Source: Clostridiales bacterium
Lineage (GTDB): Bacteria > Bacillota > Clostridia > Christensenellales > CAG-138
DNA: 34,793 nt
Direction of reading: 5' to 3'
Assembly: GCA_009779405.1 (NCBI GenBank)
Contig: WREI01000020.1
Location: 1-34,793 of the forward strand
Part shown: piece by piece, positions 8,208 through 16,267 of the stretch
Layout of the letters: every line of letters begins with the position of its first letter
How positions within the stretch are numbered: position 1 is the first letter of the stretch
Position numbers and translations under genes: made by a program
The notes under the pieces: generated by a model
Seen by the model: only the letters and a program-made list of their open reading frames with translations
Databases searched by the model: none
What the model was told of the DNA's origin: nothing

Positions 8208-10895
8208 TCACTTGGCGGTGACTTTGCGCCTTCTGATTAACATCACGCCCAGACCTGATGTGGACAGGGCCAGTATGGTGACCAAGATGATCAAGGTGGT
8301 CACATCGCCCTCGCCTGTCTTCCCGTGTTCGAGGATGGAGAAGGTGCCTTGGACGAACTCAATGGCATAGTTCGGGTTTGCAAAGGGGATATTCTCGGTA
8401 ATCGCATAGTCGCCGACTGTTTCACCCGGGGCACGCTTCAAGGAACCCGCAAGGGTATCGCCCGTTTCCAAGCCGGGAACCGACAATTTTGTGCTGGGCG
8501 GGTCGGTCGGTTTGAGCGGTTCGTATGCCTTCCAGCCCCAAGGTTGCGCGGGATCCGTCTGGCCGACATACTTCATTTGATCGTCTGCCACGACGATGAT
8601 GGGCTTGCGCAGAACCGTGATTTTGATGGAGGTTTCGCCGCCCGGATAGATATCATCGCCCTCCTGCTCGACCGTGACGATGGCAACGCCGACGGAGTTG
8701 ATGTTGACATTGCCGTCTGCATCGACGCTGATGCAAGCGTTGTTCGAGCTCCAGGTGTTCGCACCCGTGCCGCCGCCCGTCAGGATGAGCGGGAAGTCAT
8801 CGTCGCCATAGGTGACGACCATCTCGTCATCGTTTTCATCATCGTTCTCCACGATATCCAGCTCTTCGTATACGATGACCGAGACATCCACGCTCTTCAC
8901 ATAGTCACAGCCGCAACTGCAATAGAAGGTCGCGGTGACGGTGATGGTTGTGGTACCCGCGCCGACCGCGGTGATCTCGCCGTACTCGTCCACGGTGGCG
9001 ACGCTTTCATCCGCGCTCTCATAGGTGTATACCACTACGCCGCCTTGGTGCAGGGTTGCCACCAGTTCGGGATGCAATGGCAGCGTCTCGCCGACTTCCA
9101 TAACCCGAATAATTTCCGGGTGCAGACCGATCAGGTTATACTCCTTGTGGCCGAAGCTCACGCGGGAATAGCGGACGGTCTTGATCTTGCCGGGGCTGAA
9201 CGTGGAATAGAGCTCCGCATGCAAGCGGATATTGTTCCAGACCTCGGCGGCCCAGTCTTTGAGCAGGTCAGCGTCCAGCAACGCCAGATTTTCTTCAAGT
9301 GCTCCCGGTTCGGCGCTCAGCTTGCTCTTGACACAAGTGATACTCGCGCCTGTAACCGTTAGGGTGGGCTTAAAATTGATTTTCTGTTTTATGGTTGTGT
9401 TGGGTAGGGGCCATGGCCGTTCACGCACAAAGTTAATCTCGATTTCGATATCATCATACTTCGCGTTACTGATTGCATCTTCCAGATCATCCGTTAAGGC
9501 ACCCAATTTACTCTTCAAACGGGTTTTCAATTCAGCGGCGATTCTGTCCAGCATATCGCTGTCCGTGAGCAGCTTACCCAAGCTGCCGATCAGCATATCG
9601 GCTCCATTGTTTTGTATGGCACTGAGACCCGAGCCCAGGATAAGGTCTGCGAAACCGCCGGTCAGCTTGTTCAAATCCGCAAAATCCAGATTCAATGTCT
9701 TTACTTGCGTCAGGTCCTCCAGCCAGGAACCCGCTACCGCATCAGCCAATGTGAAGGTCCCGGTTTCCCCGTTTGTCAAACCCTCCTCCCCAAAGTCCAT
9801 TGCAAAGGAATAGGGGAAAGGATGGACGACAGGATCGGGGACATCCAAGTCGCCTTGCAGCGCACTCAGCACCGCGGCATGCGAGATGGATATGCTTATA
9901 CCGTCATCAGGGTCAAAGGCGTTCAAAACGATGCCGCTCAAACCTGCAGACAGAGCGTTCACGAAATCCGATCCATCGGCGAACACCACCGTTTTCAGCT
10001 CTTCTTCTATTTCCGACTCAACCATGCCGGGCATTTCCGCTTGGAAGTAACCAATCAAATAATTGATGAAATCATCCAATAAATCGTCAAGAAAATTGAT
10101 AAAAAAGCTTCCCTTTACTTCCAATTTATCTTTGATATCATTCTCATCCAAGTCTACGGATGTACCCGTGAATTCCAGCGAAATAATGCTGCCATCATCC
10201 AATGAGATTTTGGCGCGCAAATGCGAGGTGATCTCCATCCCGATTTCGCCTGTGTTGATTGTGACGTTTGTCCCGAGGTAAGTGAATTTGCCCTCCAAGG
10301 CAACCGTTCCGGTTACCTTGATATCCGCTTCCACCTCCAGATTTACGCCTGCGAGCAATTGCTGCAGATTCGCGCCCGACAGCGTTAAGACCGCATCCGC
10401 GTTATCGGGATTGGGACTCAAGCTGACGTTTCTCGCGCCGACCTCGACAGAACCGAGCGCATCCGCCAGCACGGCACCCACGACGATATTGTGGATATCG
10501 CATTCATCGACCGTGACCGTGGCGCTCTTGCCGTCCGACGCAATGTCCTGGGTGATGTGGCCGGTTTTGTCCTCATATTGATTTGCCATGAGATCCATGA
10601 ACTCGTTGCGCCCCGATTCAAACCAATCGAGCAAACCCTCCGTGCCGATGGGCAAAAGGGACAGATAGCTCTTCAACAAAAGGATGGCGGCCAGCGTGGA
10701 TCCACCTCTCGCATAGAGCCAGTCCATCGTTGCGGCGTTGCCGGGCAGGGGTTCCCCGATGCGCTCCCCCGTCGCGTCCGCTTGGGCGAGCTTTGCGGGG
10801 ATGGCGAGCGCCAGAACTGCGCAAATCACAAGAGCAAGCAGACCCGCGAGGATACGCTTGCCCTTACGCAAAAACACTGCTGATTTCATGTTCAT
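8208..10895 (-). CDS. Large cell-surface protein with Ig-like and MBG-like repeats
   Basis: An 895-residue exported protein. The start is set at 10895, 4 nt behind GGAGGG; the next Met (10889) is also possible. Residues about 1-40 are a signal peptide (RKGKR, then LAGLLALVICAVLALAIPA). The middle 500 residues are rich in Leu, Asp and Ser and resemble no family I know; they look like an extended lipid- or ligand-binding fold. A bacterial Ig-like (Big2) domain follows at about 600-690 (VATVDEYGEITAVGAGTTTI), with an unusual YCSCGCDY Cys cluster, then a second Big2-like unit and an MBG-type domain (NPNYAIEF). The C-terminus is a membrane helix ending RRRK, without LPxTG. Probably anchored at the surface; ligand unknown. 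Confidence 0.85.
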   Translation of the reverse strand: MNMKSAVFLRKGKRILAGLLALVICAVLALAIPAKLAQADATGERIGEPLPGNAATMDWLYARGGSTLAAILLLKSYLSLLPIGTEGLLDWFESGRNEFMDLMANQYEDKTGHITQDIASDGKSATVTVDECDIHNIVVGAVLADALGSVEVGARNVSLSPNPDNADAVLTLSGANLQQLLAGVNLEVEADIKVTGTVALEGKFTYLGTNVTINTGEIGMEITSHLRAKISLDDGSIISLEFTGTSVDLDENDIKDKLEVKGSFFINFLDDLLDDFINYLIGYFQAEMPGMVESEIEEELKTVVFADGSDFVNALSAGLSGIVLNAFDPDDGISISISHAAVLSALQGDLDVPDPVVHPFPYSFAMDFGEEGLTNGETGTFTLADAVAGSWLEDLTQVKTLNLDFADLNKLTGGFADLILGSGLSAIQNNGADMLIGSLGKLLTDSDMLDRIAAELKTRLKSKLGALTDDLEDAISNAKYDDIEIEINFVRERPWPLPNTTIKQKINFKPTLTVTGASITCVKSKLSAEPGALEENLALLDADLLKDWAAEVWNNIRLHAELYSTFSPGKIKTVRYSRVSFGHKEYNLIGLHPEIIRVMEVGETLPLHPELVATLHQGGVVVYTYESADESVATVDEYGEITAVGAGTTTITVTATFYCSCGCDYVKSVDVSVIVYEELDIVENDDENDDEMVVTYGDDDFPLILTGGGTGANTWSSNNACISVDADGNVNINSVGVAIVTVEQEGDDIYPGGETSIKITVLRKPIIVVADDQMKYVGQTDPAQPWGWKAYEPLKPTDPPSTKLSVPGLETGDTLAGSLKRAPGETVGDYAITENIPFANPNYAIEFVQGTFSILEHGKTGEGDVTTLIILVTILALSTSGLGVMLIRRRKVTAK

Positions 10896-11025
10896 ATTTC
10901 CCTCCATTTTTCCATGAATATATCGATTCATGTTGGATGTATGCATAATATCATAGAAATATGAACAAGAAACGAAAAGGTGCTTAATATTTGGGAATAA
11001 TTTGTTAATGGATTGTTAAAATCAA

Positions 11026-11433
11026 TTAAAAAGCGCCCGGACCGAATGCGTTGGGCAGCAGTTCGCCGAAACTGATTTCGGTGATGCGGCGCTCCCTGTC
11101 CCCCACGAAGATGTGAAAATCGGAGTTGCAGAACTCCGCCATGACCTGGCGGCAGACGCCGCAGGGATAGCCCCACTTATCCCCGTTACCGACGACGGCG
11201 ACGGCATCGAACTGGTATTCCCCATCATAGACCGCCTTGAAGATGGCCGTGCGCTCGGCGCAGACCGTGGGCGTGAACCCCGCGTTCTCGATGTTGCAGC
11301 CCTGATAGAGCTTGCCGCTCTTGGTCAACACGCAGGCGCCGACCTTATAGCCCGAATAGGGGGCATAGGCCCGCTCCATGGCCTCATAGGCCAGCTCCAT
11401 CATTTTGTCGCGCAGTTCGTCTGAGATTTTCAT
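11026..11433 (-). CDS. cdd: Cytidine deaminase
   Basis: A 135-residue enzyme that deaminates cytidine and deoxycytidine to the uridine forms (pyrimidine salvage). The zinc-site signatures are Cys58-Ala-Glu60 (CAERTA) and PCGVC with Cys91 and Cys94. FTPTVCAERTA and YAPYSGYKVGA are the usual flanks of the small homotetrameric CDA type. The start ATG at 11433 is 7 nt behind AGGAGGA; upstream in-frame starts lack a ribosome site. It is a single gene with its own promoter. Confidence 0.97.
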   Translation of the reverse strand: MKISDELRDKMMELAYEAMERAYAPYSGYKVGACVLTKSGKLYQGCNIENAGFTPTVCAERTAIFKAVYDGEYQFDAVAVVGNGDKWGYPCGVCRQVMAEFCNSDFHIFVGDRERRITEISFGELLPNAFGPGAF

Positions 11434-11469
11434 TTTTGGATCCTCCTGTGCTGCTTTTGCTGTTTGTGT

Positions 11470-11499
11470 ATTATAGCGCAAGGTTGATTGGGGGTGCAA
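11470..11499 (-). promoter_or_regulatory. Probable promoter of cdd
   Basis: TTGCAC (11494-11499), 18 bp spacer, perfect TATAAT (11470-11475) on the minus strand, 36 bp before the cdd start. The -35 matches poorly. Confidence 0.55.
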
Positions 11500-11533
11500 G
11501 GGGCTATGCAATAACCGCTGGCGTGCCGGTATA

Positions 11534-11581
11534 CGACGGGCGCAATGTCTCCTTCGGAGCCGTCACTATCCGCCCCTACGC
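11534..11581. repeat. Degenerate palindromic element
   Basis: A worn copy of the window-wide element: GACGGGCG on the left, ATCCGCCCCTACG on the right, with a small CTCC-TTC-GGAG hairpin between. The sequence after it (TTGCGTTTACGGGTTA) closely matches that after the copy at 11715 (TTGCGTTTGCGGGTTA), so the repeated unit extends beyond the palindrome. Confidence 0.6.
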
Positions 11582-11620
11582 TTGCGTTTACGGGTTAGCG
11601 GGAGGTTCGGGGCGGGGCGG

Positions 11621-11700
11621 GCGGGGAAGCTGAGTACGTCCGTGACACGGTCTATATTGCGGTAGTCGCGGTTCAATTGGCGCATAAGCGATGCACCGAT
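11621..11700 (-). pseudogene. Truncated ybeY fragment
   Basis: These 80 bp align without gaps to 13426-13505 inside the intact ybeY gene. In the best 60 bp I count 10 differences, mostly at third codon positions. Read on the minus strand the fragment gives MRQLNRDYRNIDRVTDVLSF, against RMRQLNRDYRNTDRVTDVLSF-like sequence in the intact protein. It lacks the start, the N-terminal fold and the zinc-binding His motif, so it cannot be functional. It sits between two palindromic elements and its end joins a GGGGCGGGGCGGGC stretch also found beside the palindrome at 18057. It is either an old partial duplication or a piece captured from a relative. Confidence 0.8.
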
Positions 11701-11714
11701 GTCGTATTTGCAAT

Positions 11715-11742
11715 GTAGGGGCAAATAATCATTTGCCCCTAC
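11715..11742. repeat. Palindromic element with perfect 12 bp arms
   Basis: GTAGGGGCAAAT and ATTTGCCCCTAC around AATC. It has the same outer motif as the other copies but a CAAAT core in place of CGGAT. It lies 22 bp beyond the stop codon of the GTPase gene. Confidence 0.85.
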
Positions 11743-11764
11743 GGTTGCGTTTGCGGGTTAAATA

Positions 11765-13096
11765 TTACAGATACTTTTTCACAAATTCATCCAACACGCT
11801 GGCCAGATCCGGCTGGCCGATTTCGTCCAGATCATAGTAGACGCGCGTATTGGGCTTGGTGATGTTGCATACACGATTCAAATCAATCGGCGTGGCGATG
11901 ATGACGGCGTCGCAATCGGTGTTATTGATGGTCTCTTCGAGATCGGCCACCTGCTGCTCACCATAACCCATGGCCGGCAGAAGCGTGCCGATGCCCGGGT
12001 ATATTCTGAATGTTTCCGCCAGTTTCCCAACCGCATACGGGCGCGGGTCGACAAGCTCGCTCGCGCCGAAGCGCTGCGCCGCAACGACACCCGCGCCAAT
12101 TTTCATCTCACCATGGGTCAGGGTGGGGCCGTCTTCGACCACGAGAACGCGCTTGCCGCGGATGAGCTCCGGCTTGTCCACGCTGATTGCGGAATTTGCG
12201 CATATAACCTTTGCCTTCGGATTTACCTTGGCGATATTGTCCTTTACCTTTTGCACATTCTCCGTCTCCGCACTATCAATCTTATTGATGACAGCCACAT
12301 CCGCCGTGCGCAGTGATACCTCGCCGGGATAATATGCGAGCTCGTGTCCCGCCCTGTGCGGATCAACCACTGTGAAGGCGAGATCCGGCGCAAAGAACGG
12401 GAAGTCGTTATTGCCGCCGTCCCACAGAATAATATCGCAGCCATTCGGGTCACTTTCAGCGGCACGCAGAATCGCTTCATAATCAACACCGGCATAGACC
12501 ACATTGCCACGCGCAACATAGGGCTCGTACTCTTCCATCTCCTCAATGGTGCATTTATGCATTCTGAGGTCTTCAATTGTTGCGAATCTTTGCACTCTTT
12601 GGGCGTTCAGGTCGCCATAGGGCATGGGATGGCGCGCCGCAATCACTTTGAGACCTTTGGCGTTCAAGGTTTCCACGATTTTACGCGAAGTCTGGCTTTT
12701 GCCGCAACCGGTTCTGACCGCACATACCGAAATGACAGGTTTCGTGCTTTCGAGTGCCGTCGCCTTTGGCCCGAGCAGCCTGAAATCGGCGCCTGCCGCA
12801 TTGACTCTCGCGCTTACGCCCATTACGAATCCATATTTTACATCACTGTACGAGAATACGCATTCGTCAACTTGGAGCTCCCGGATCAGCGATTCCAATT
12901 CACTTTCCGCATAAATCGGAATGCCGTTCGGATAGAGTTTGCCCGCCAAATCAGCGGGATATTTGCGCCCGTCAATGTCGGGAATTTGCGCGGCGGTGAA
13001 TGCGACAACATTATAGTTCTCGTTGTCACGATACACCGTGTTGAAATTGTGGAAGTCTCTTCCGGCCGCGCCGATGATGATTACGTTTTTCCTCAT
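11765..13096 (-). CDS. Predicted GTPase, cyclic 2,3-diphosphoglycerate synthetase-like
   Basis: A 443-residue cytosolic protein of the COG2403 type. The N-terminal 115 residues are a Rossmann-like unit (NVIIIGAAGRDFHNFNTVYR, a family hallmark). The P-loop is GCGKS (130-134) with the upstream AVRT; DIILWDGGNNDFPFF and the NKID motif (AVINKID) make up the rest of the nucleotide site. The archaeal relative makes cyclic 2,3-diphosphoglycerate, an osmolyte and phosphate store. Bacterial members are mostly uncharacterised and often occur near selenium-linked purine or amino-acid catabolic genes. The ATG lies behind AGGAG. ygeW and ygeY, also members of that catabolic set, are 8-10 kb away. Whether it makes the cyclic compound is unknown. 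Confidence 0.85.
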   Translation of the reverse strand: MRKNVIIIGAAGRDFHNFNTVYRDNENYNVVAFTAAQIPDIDGRKYPADLAGKLYPNGIPIYAESELESLIRELQVDECVFSYSDVKYGFVMGVSARVNAAGADFRLLGPKATALESTKPVISVCAVRTGCGKSQTSRKIVETLNAKGLKVIAARHPMPYGDLNAQRVQRFATIEDLRMHKCTIEEMEEYEPYVARGNVVYAGVDYEAILRAAESDPNGCDIILWDGGNNDFPFFAPDLAFTVVDPHRAGHELAYYPGEVSLRTADVAVINKIDSAETENVQKVKDNIAKVNPKAKVICANSAISVDKPELIRGKRVLVVEDGPTLTHGEMKIGAGVVAAQRFGASELVDPRPYAVGKLAETFRIYPGIGTLLPAMGYGEQQVADLEETINNTDCDAVIIATPIDLNRVCNITKPNTRVYYDLDEIGQPDLASVLDEFVKKYL

Positions 13097-13156
13097 TTTT
13101 TTCTCCTAATAAATTTGTGTTTTGGGATTGCCATGACCATCCCTCTTCGTTCGCAT

Positions 13157-13183
13157 AGTATAATATGTAGGTTTGTTTGTCAA
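13157..13183 (-). promoter_or_regulatory. Probable promoter of the GTPase gene
   Basis: Perfect TTGACA (13178-13183) on the minus strand; the -10 is either TATACT after 15 bp or TACTAT after 17 bp. It lies in the gap downstream of ybeY and faces the GTPase gene. Confidence 0.55.
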
Positions 13184-13199
13184 GGATGGTTTTCATGGT

Positions 13200-13625
13200 T
13201 CACCGCGTGGCCATAATATCCCTTTGTTTTTGGAGCATGACGGCCTCGTCGCCCTCGGTCATGTGGTCATAGCCCAAGAGGTGCAGGGCGCCGTGGATTG
13301 CGAGGAAGGCAAGCTCGCGCGCGGTGCTGTGGCCGAGTTCCGCCGCCTGCGCTGCCGCGCGGGCGTGGCAGATGAGGATGTCGCCGAGGAAACCGTCCGC
13401 CGTGTTTGCGAATGCGCCTTCGCGAGCGGGGAAACTGAGCACATCCGTTACGCGGTCTGTGTTGCGGTAGTCCCTGTTCAGTTGGCGCATGCGCGCCTTG
13501 CCGATAATATGGATGGCAACGGTGCCTGTTGTTTGTTCGTGCGCAAGGGTAGTTTGCACGGCGCTTTGTATCGCGCCGCGCTGTTCGGGGGGGAGATGTA
13601 TGCCCGGATGATACAGTTCTGTCAC
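13200..13625 (-). CDS. ybeY: Endoribonuclease YbeY (rRNA maturation factor)
   Basis: A 141-residue metal-dependent RNase for 16S rRNA 3' maturation and ribosome quality control. The family zinc motif is complete: His111, His115 and His121 in AIHGALHLLGYDH, with the GDI motif at 81-83 and the conserved DRVTDVLSFP stretch at 57-66. Length is normal for the short form. The start is GTG at 13625, 2 bp after the glyQS stop codon with no clear ribosome site of its own, so translation is probably coupled to glyQS. A broken second copy of part of this gene lies at 11621-11700. Confidence 0.95.
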   Translation of the reverse strand: MTELYHPGIHLPPEQRGAIQSAVQTTLAHEQTTGTVAIHIIGKARMRQLNRDYRNTDRVTDVLSFPAREGAFANTADGFLGDILICHARAAAQAAELGHSTARELAFLAIHGALHLLGYDHMTEGDEAVMLQKQRDIMATR

Positions 13626-13627
13626 GG

Positions 13628-15013
13628 TTAGTAGGCCAGCCTGCTTTCAATATAGCCGCGCAGATCGGCGATGGGGATGCGCACCTGTTCCATGCTGTCG
13701 CGGTCGCGGACGGTGACGCAATTGTCCTGCTCCGTCTCAAAGTCCACTGTGACACAGAAGGGCGTGCCTATCTCGTCCTCGCGGCGATAGCGCTTGCCGA
13801 TGGAGCCCGTTTCATCGAAGTCCACCATAAAGTATTTTGCCAGTTCGTTGCGCAGTTCCATGGCTTTGTCGGAGAGCTTTTTGGACAGGGGCAGCACCGC
13901 CGCCTGATAGGGCGCCAGCGCGGGGTGCAGGCGCAATACGACGCGGCTGTCGGCGTCGCCCAGGGTCTCCTCCTCATAAGCGTCGGCGAGGAAGGCGAGG
14001 AACATACGCCCCACGCCGACTGCGGGCTCCACGCAGTAGGGAATATATTTCTCGTTCGTATAGGGGTCGAGATATTCGAAATTCTCGCCGCTGTGGGCGG
14101 CATGGGCCTTGAGGTCGAAGTCCGTGCGATCGGCGATGCCCCACAATTCGCCCCAGCCCATGGGGAAGAGGAATTCGATGTCCGTGGTGCCGTTGCTGTA
14201 ATGCGAGAGCTCCTCGGCGCTGTGCTCGCGCATGCGCAGATGCTCCTCTTTTAAGCCGAGGTTCAGGAGGAAGTTTTTGCAGAATGTGCGCCAATAGTCG
14301 TACCATTCCAGATCCGTGCCGGGCGCGCAGAAGAATTCCATCTCCATTTGCTCGAACTCGCGGGTGCGGAAGATGAAGTTGCCGGGCGTGATCTCGTTGC
14401 GGAAGCTCTTGCCGATTTGCGCGATGCCAAACGGTATCTTTTTGCGCAGGCTGCGCTGCACGTTTTTGAAGTTGACAAAGATGCCCTGCGCGGTCTCGGG
14501 GCGCAGATACAATTCGCTTGCCGTATCCTCCGTGACGCCCTGGAAGGTCTTGAACATGAGGTTGAATTTGCGGATGGGTGTGAAGTTGGTGCTGCCGCAG
14601 TCGGGGCAGGCGATATTATGTTCCTTGATATAGGCTTCCATCTCCGCGTTTTCCATACCGTCGGGGTGCAGCTCTATGCCCTGTTCGGCTGCGTAATCCT
14701 CCATCAGCTTGTCGGCGCGGAAGCGGGCGCGGCAGCCCTTGCAGTCCATAAGCGGGTCGGAAAAGCCGCCGACGTGGCCACTGGCGACCCAGGTCTGCGG
14801 GTTCATCAAGATGGCGGCGTCCAATGCCACATTATAGGGGCTCTCCTGCACGAACTTCTTGAGCCAGGCACGCTTGATGTTGTTGCCCAGCAAGGTTCCC
14901 AGCGGGCCGTAGTCCCAGCTGTTGCTCAGGCCGCCGTAGATTTCGGAGCCGGGGTATACAAAACCTCTGTTCTTGCAGAGGGCGACGAGTTTTTCCATGC
15001 TGACTGTTGCCAC
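13628..15013 (-). CDS. glyQS: Glycyl-tRNA synthetase, alpha2 dimer type
   Basis: A 461-residue class II synthetase that charges tRNA-Gly. The N-terminus [20 protein letters not shown] and the [14 protein letters not shown] stretch are diagnostic of the eukaryote/Gram-positive-like single-chain enzyme. Motif 2 is in FRNEITP through [14 protein letters not shown] and motif 3 in [15 protein letters not shown]; the anticodon-binding domain fills the last 110 residues ([20 protein letters not shown]). CKGCRARF and CPDCGS are the paired Cys sites of the insertion. The start is GTG, 6 nt behind GGAGG. No T-box leader is seen: only about 35 bp separate the -10 from the start codon. Confidence 0.97.
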   Translation of the reverse strand: MATVSMEKLVALCKNRGFVYPGSEIYGGLSNSWDYGPLGTLLGNNIKRAWLKKFVQESPYNVALDAAILMNPQTWVASGHVGGFSDPLMDCKGCRARFRADKLMEDYAAEQGIELHPDGMENAEMEAYIKEHNIACPDCGSTNFTPIRKFNLMFKTFQGVTEDTASELYLRPETAQGIFVNFKNVQRSLRKKIPFGIAQIGKSFRNEITPGNFIFRTREFEQMEMEFFCAPGTDLEWYDYWRTFCKNFLLNLGLKEEHLRMREHSAEELSHYSNGTTDIEFLFPMGWGELWGIADRTDFDLKAHAAHSGENFEYLDPYTNEKYIPYCVEPAVGVGRMFLAFLADAYEEETLGDADSRVVLRLHPALAPYQAAVLPLSKKLSDKAMELRNELAKYFMVDFDETGSIGKRYRREDEIGTPFCVTVDFETEQDNCVTVRDRDSMEQVRIPIADLRGYIESRLAY

Positions 15014-15045
15014 GAGGAGCCTCCGTTGTTTGTTTTTGTGGTTTT

Positions 15046-15074
15046 ATTATAGAGCAATGCGAGAGTTTTGGCAA
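15046..15074 (-). promoter_or_regulatory. Promoter of glyQS-ybeY
   Basis: TTGCCA (15069-15074), 17 bp spacer, perfect TATAAT (15046-15051) on the minus strand. Confidence 0.75.
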
Positions 15075-15101
15075 TGGTGCGCTGGCGCGCCACAGCATAA
15101 T

Positions 15102-15130
15102 AAAACTGCCGCAACCCATGGCTGCGGCAA
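15102..15130 (-). terminator. Terminator of the tRNA-Glu/tRNA-Asp transcript
   Basis: On the minus strand TTGCCGCAG pairs with TTGCGGCAG-type sequence (core stem GCCGCA / TGCGGC) and is followed by TTTTATT. It lies just after the CCA end of tRNA-Asp. Confidence 0.75.
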
Positions 15131-15132
15131 TT

Positions 15133-15209
15133 TGGCGACCCGAAGGGGGCTCGAACCCCTGACCTCCAGCGTGACAGGCTGGCGTTCTAACCATCTGAAC
15201 TACCGGGCC
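15133..15209 (-). tRNA. tRNA-Asp (GTC)
   Basis: 77 nt cloverleaf with encoded CCA. The acceptor stem GGCCCGG pairs with its partner (two G-U pairs); the anticodon arm is CCAGC-CTGTCAC-GCTGG, giving GTC; the T arm is CAGGGGTTCGAGCCCCT. Second gene of a two-tRNA unit. Confidence 0.95.
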
Positions 15210-15212
15210 ATA

Positions 15213-15288
15213 TGGCATCCCGTAGGGGAGTCGAACCCCTGTTACCGCCGTGAGAGGGCGGCGTCCTAGGCCACTAGACGAACGGGAC
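15213..15288 (-). tRNA. tRNA-Glu (CTC)
   Basis: 76 nt cloverleaf with encoded CCA. The anticodon arm CCGCC-CTCTCAC-GGCGG gives CTC; the acceptor GTCCCGT pairs with ACGGGAT. First gene of the unit, 3 bp from tRNA-Asp. Confidence 0.95.
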
Positions 15289-15292
15289 CTTT

Positions 15293-15346
15293 GCTGATTT
15301 GGGAATCAGCTGTTGTATCATATCCTAAACCTGCCTGACTTGTCAA
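15293..15346 (-). promoter_or_regulatory. Promoter and leader hairpin of the tRNA unit
   Basis: Perfect TTGACA (15341-15346), 18 bp spacer, TATGAT (15317-15322) on the minus strand. Between promoter and tRNA-Glu is a perfect hairpin GCTGATT-TGGG-AATCAGC (15294-15311), probably part of the 5' leader removed by RNase P. Confidence 0.8.
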
Positions 15347-15350
15347 GTGT

Positions 15351-15398
15351 CAGTTTCACACGCATCAGTTTCTGCATCAGTTTCACACGCATCAGTTT
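15351..15398. repeat. 21 bp tandem direct repeat across the amidase-like gene stop
   Basis: Two identical 21 bp copies (15351-15371 and 15378-15398, beginning CAGTTTCACACGCATC) with a 27 bp period. The second copy covers the stop codon of the amidase-like gene, the first lies next to the tRNA promoter. A recent local duplication is the simplest explanation. Confidence 0.85.
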
Positions 15399-16267
15399 TG
15401 CGAGATTTGTTTCAGAATCGCGTTATAGATTCCCTCCATCATTTTTTCCTGGAACGCGTCGTCTCGGAGCCTTTTCAGTTCGGCGCTGTTTGTCCAGTGA
15501 CCCATGATGAGCTGCACAGCAGGGCAGCCGACGGAGTCGAGGAAGCCGACGTCCTTAATCTCCACGCCCTTGTCCTTGCGCTTGTCCATGCCCGTGGCCT
15601 TGGCGTATTCATCTATGACGAACTGAGCGAATTTCTGATGCTTTTTGAGGGTCTGCACATAGGTGCCGTCGGTCTTTGTGTTGGTGATATGATTGCAGAG
15701 CAGGCGTATCGCCAGATCGCACTTCGCGTCGCGGATGACCTTTGCACGGGTGCCATCGGAGTAGGTCTTGTTGCTGCTGTCGCGGGTGAGGACGACCGTT
15801 GCGCCGCGGGCCGTCAAATAGGCCGCCAGCTTGTTCGCGAACGCGAGATTGTAATCCGCTTCGGCCTTATACTTGCTGCTCTTGTCGCGCATGGGATCGA
15901 TGCCGATGGTGACGCCATAGAGCGGGGCGTCGGGATCCACGGGTGACGGCGTTGTGCCGCCGGGGTTATCGGGATCCGTGGGCGCTTCCGTCTCCGCGGG
16001 CTCGGGCGTACCCAGCGCGGGCGTCAGCGCGGGCTCCATCGTAACGGCGACGGGTGTGCTCGTGGGCTCTAATGTCGGCAGCGGCGCCGGGGTATCCGCC
16101 AGCATGGCCTCTTTCACGCCCTCCACGAGCGTGGGAGCATTGCGCACGACCCACGCGATGCCCACATACAAGATCGCGAGTATGAGCAGTGCGGTGATGC
16201 ACAATAGCGAAGCCCCCACCGGACTGTTGACTCTCAAATATTTCCTGCGTCGCTGAATTCTTTTCAT
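15392..16267 (-). CDS. Membrane-anchored amidase_3-fold protein lacking catalytic residues
   Basis: A 291-residue protein. A basic N-terminus precedes a membrane helix (about 19-41), then a Pro/Thr-rich linker (about 57-115), then an N-acetylmuramoyl-L-alanine amidase type 3 fold (about 118-288: ADYNLAFANKLAAYL, VVLTRDSS, the GVEIKDVGFL region). The fold is recognisable but the zinc ligands are gone: the DPGHGG His is Arg127 (DPMRDK), the SIHAN His is Leu190 (IRLLCNH), and the catalytic Glu of the VExGFxSN motif is Ile254 (LIMGHWTN). Only Glu136 aligns with a ligand. It should not cleave peptidoglycan; a binding or regulatory role is inferred. The frame is intact, so this is not simple decay. 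Shine-Dalgarno is weak. Confidence 0.8.
   Translation of the reverse strand: MKRIQRRRKYLRVNSPVGASLLCITALLILAILYVGIAWVVRNAPTLVEGVKEAMLADTPAPLPTLEPTSTPVAVTMEPALTPALGTPEPAETEAPTDPDNPGGTTPSPVDPDAPLYGVTIGIDPMRDKSSKYKAEADYNLAFANKLAAYLTARGATVVLTRDSSNKTYSDGTRAKVIRDAKCDLAIRLLCNHITNTKTDGTYVQTLKKHQKFAQFVIDEYAKATGMDKRKDKGVEIKDVGFLDSVGCPAVQLIMGHWTNSAELKRLRDDAFQEKMMEGIYNAILKQISQN

Noticed and set aside
15014-15045. T-box riboswitch upstream of glyQS
   Set aside because: Only about 35 bp separate the -10 from the start codon, too short for a T-box; no specifier stem or TGGNACC-type sequence is seen.
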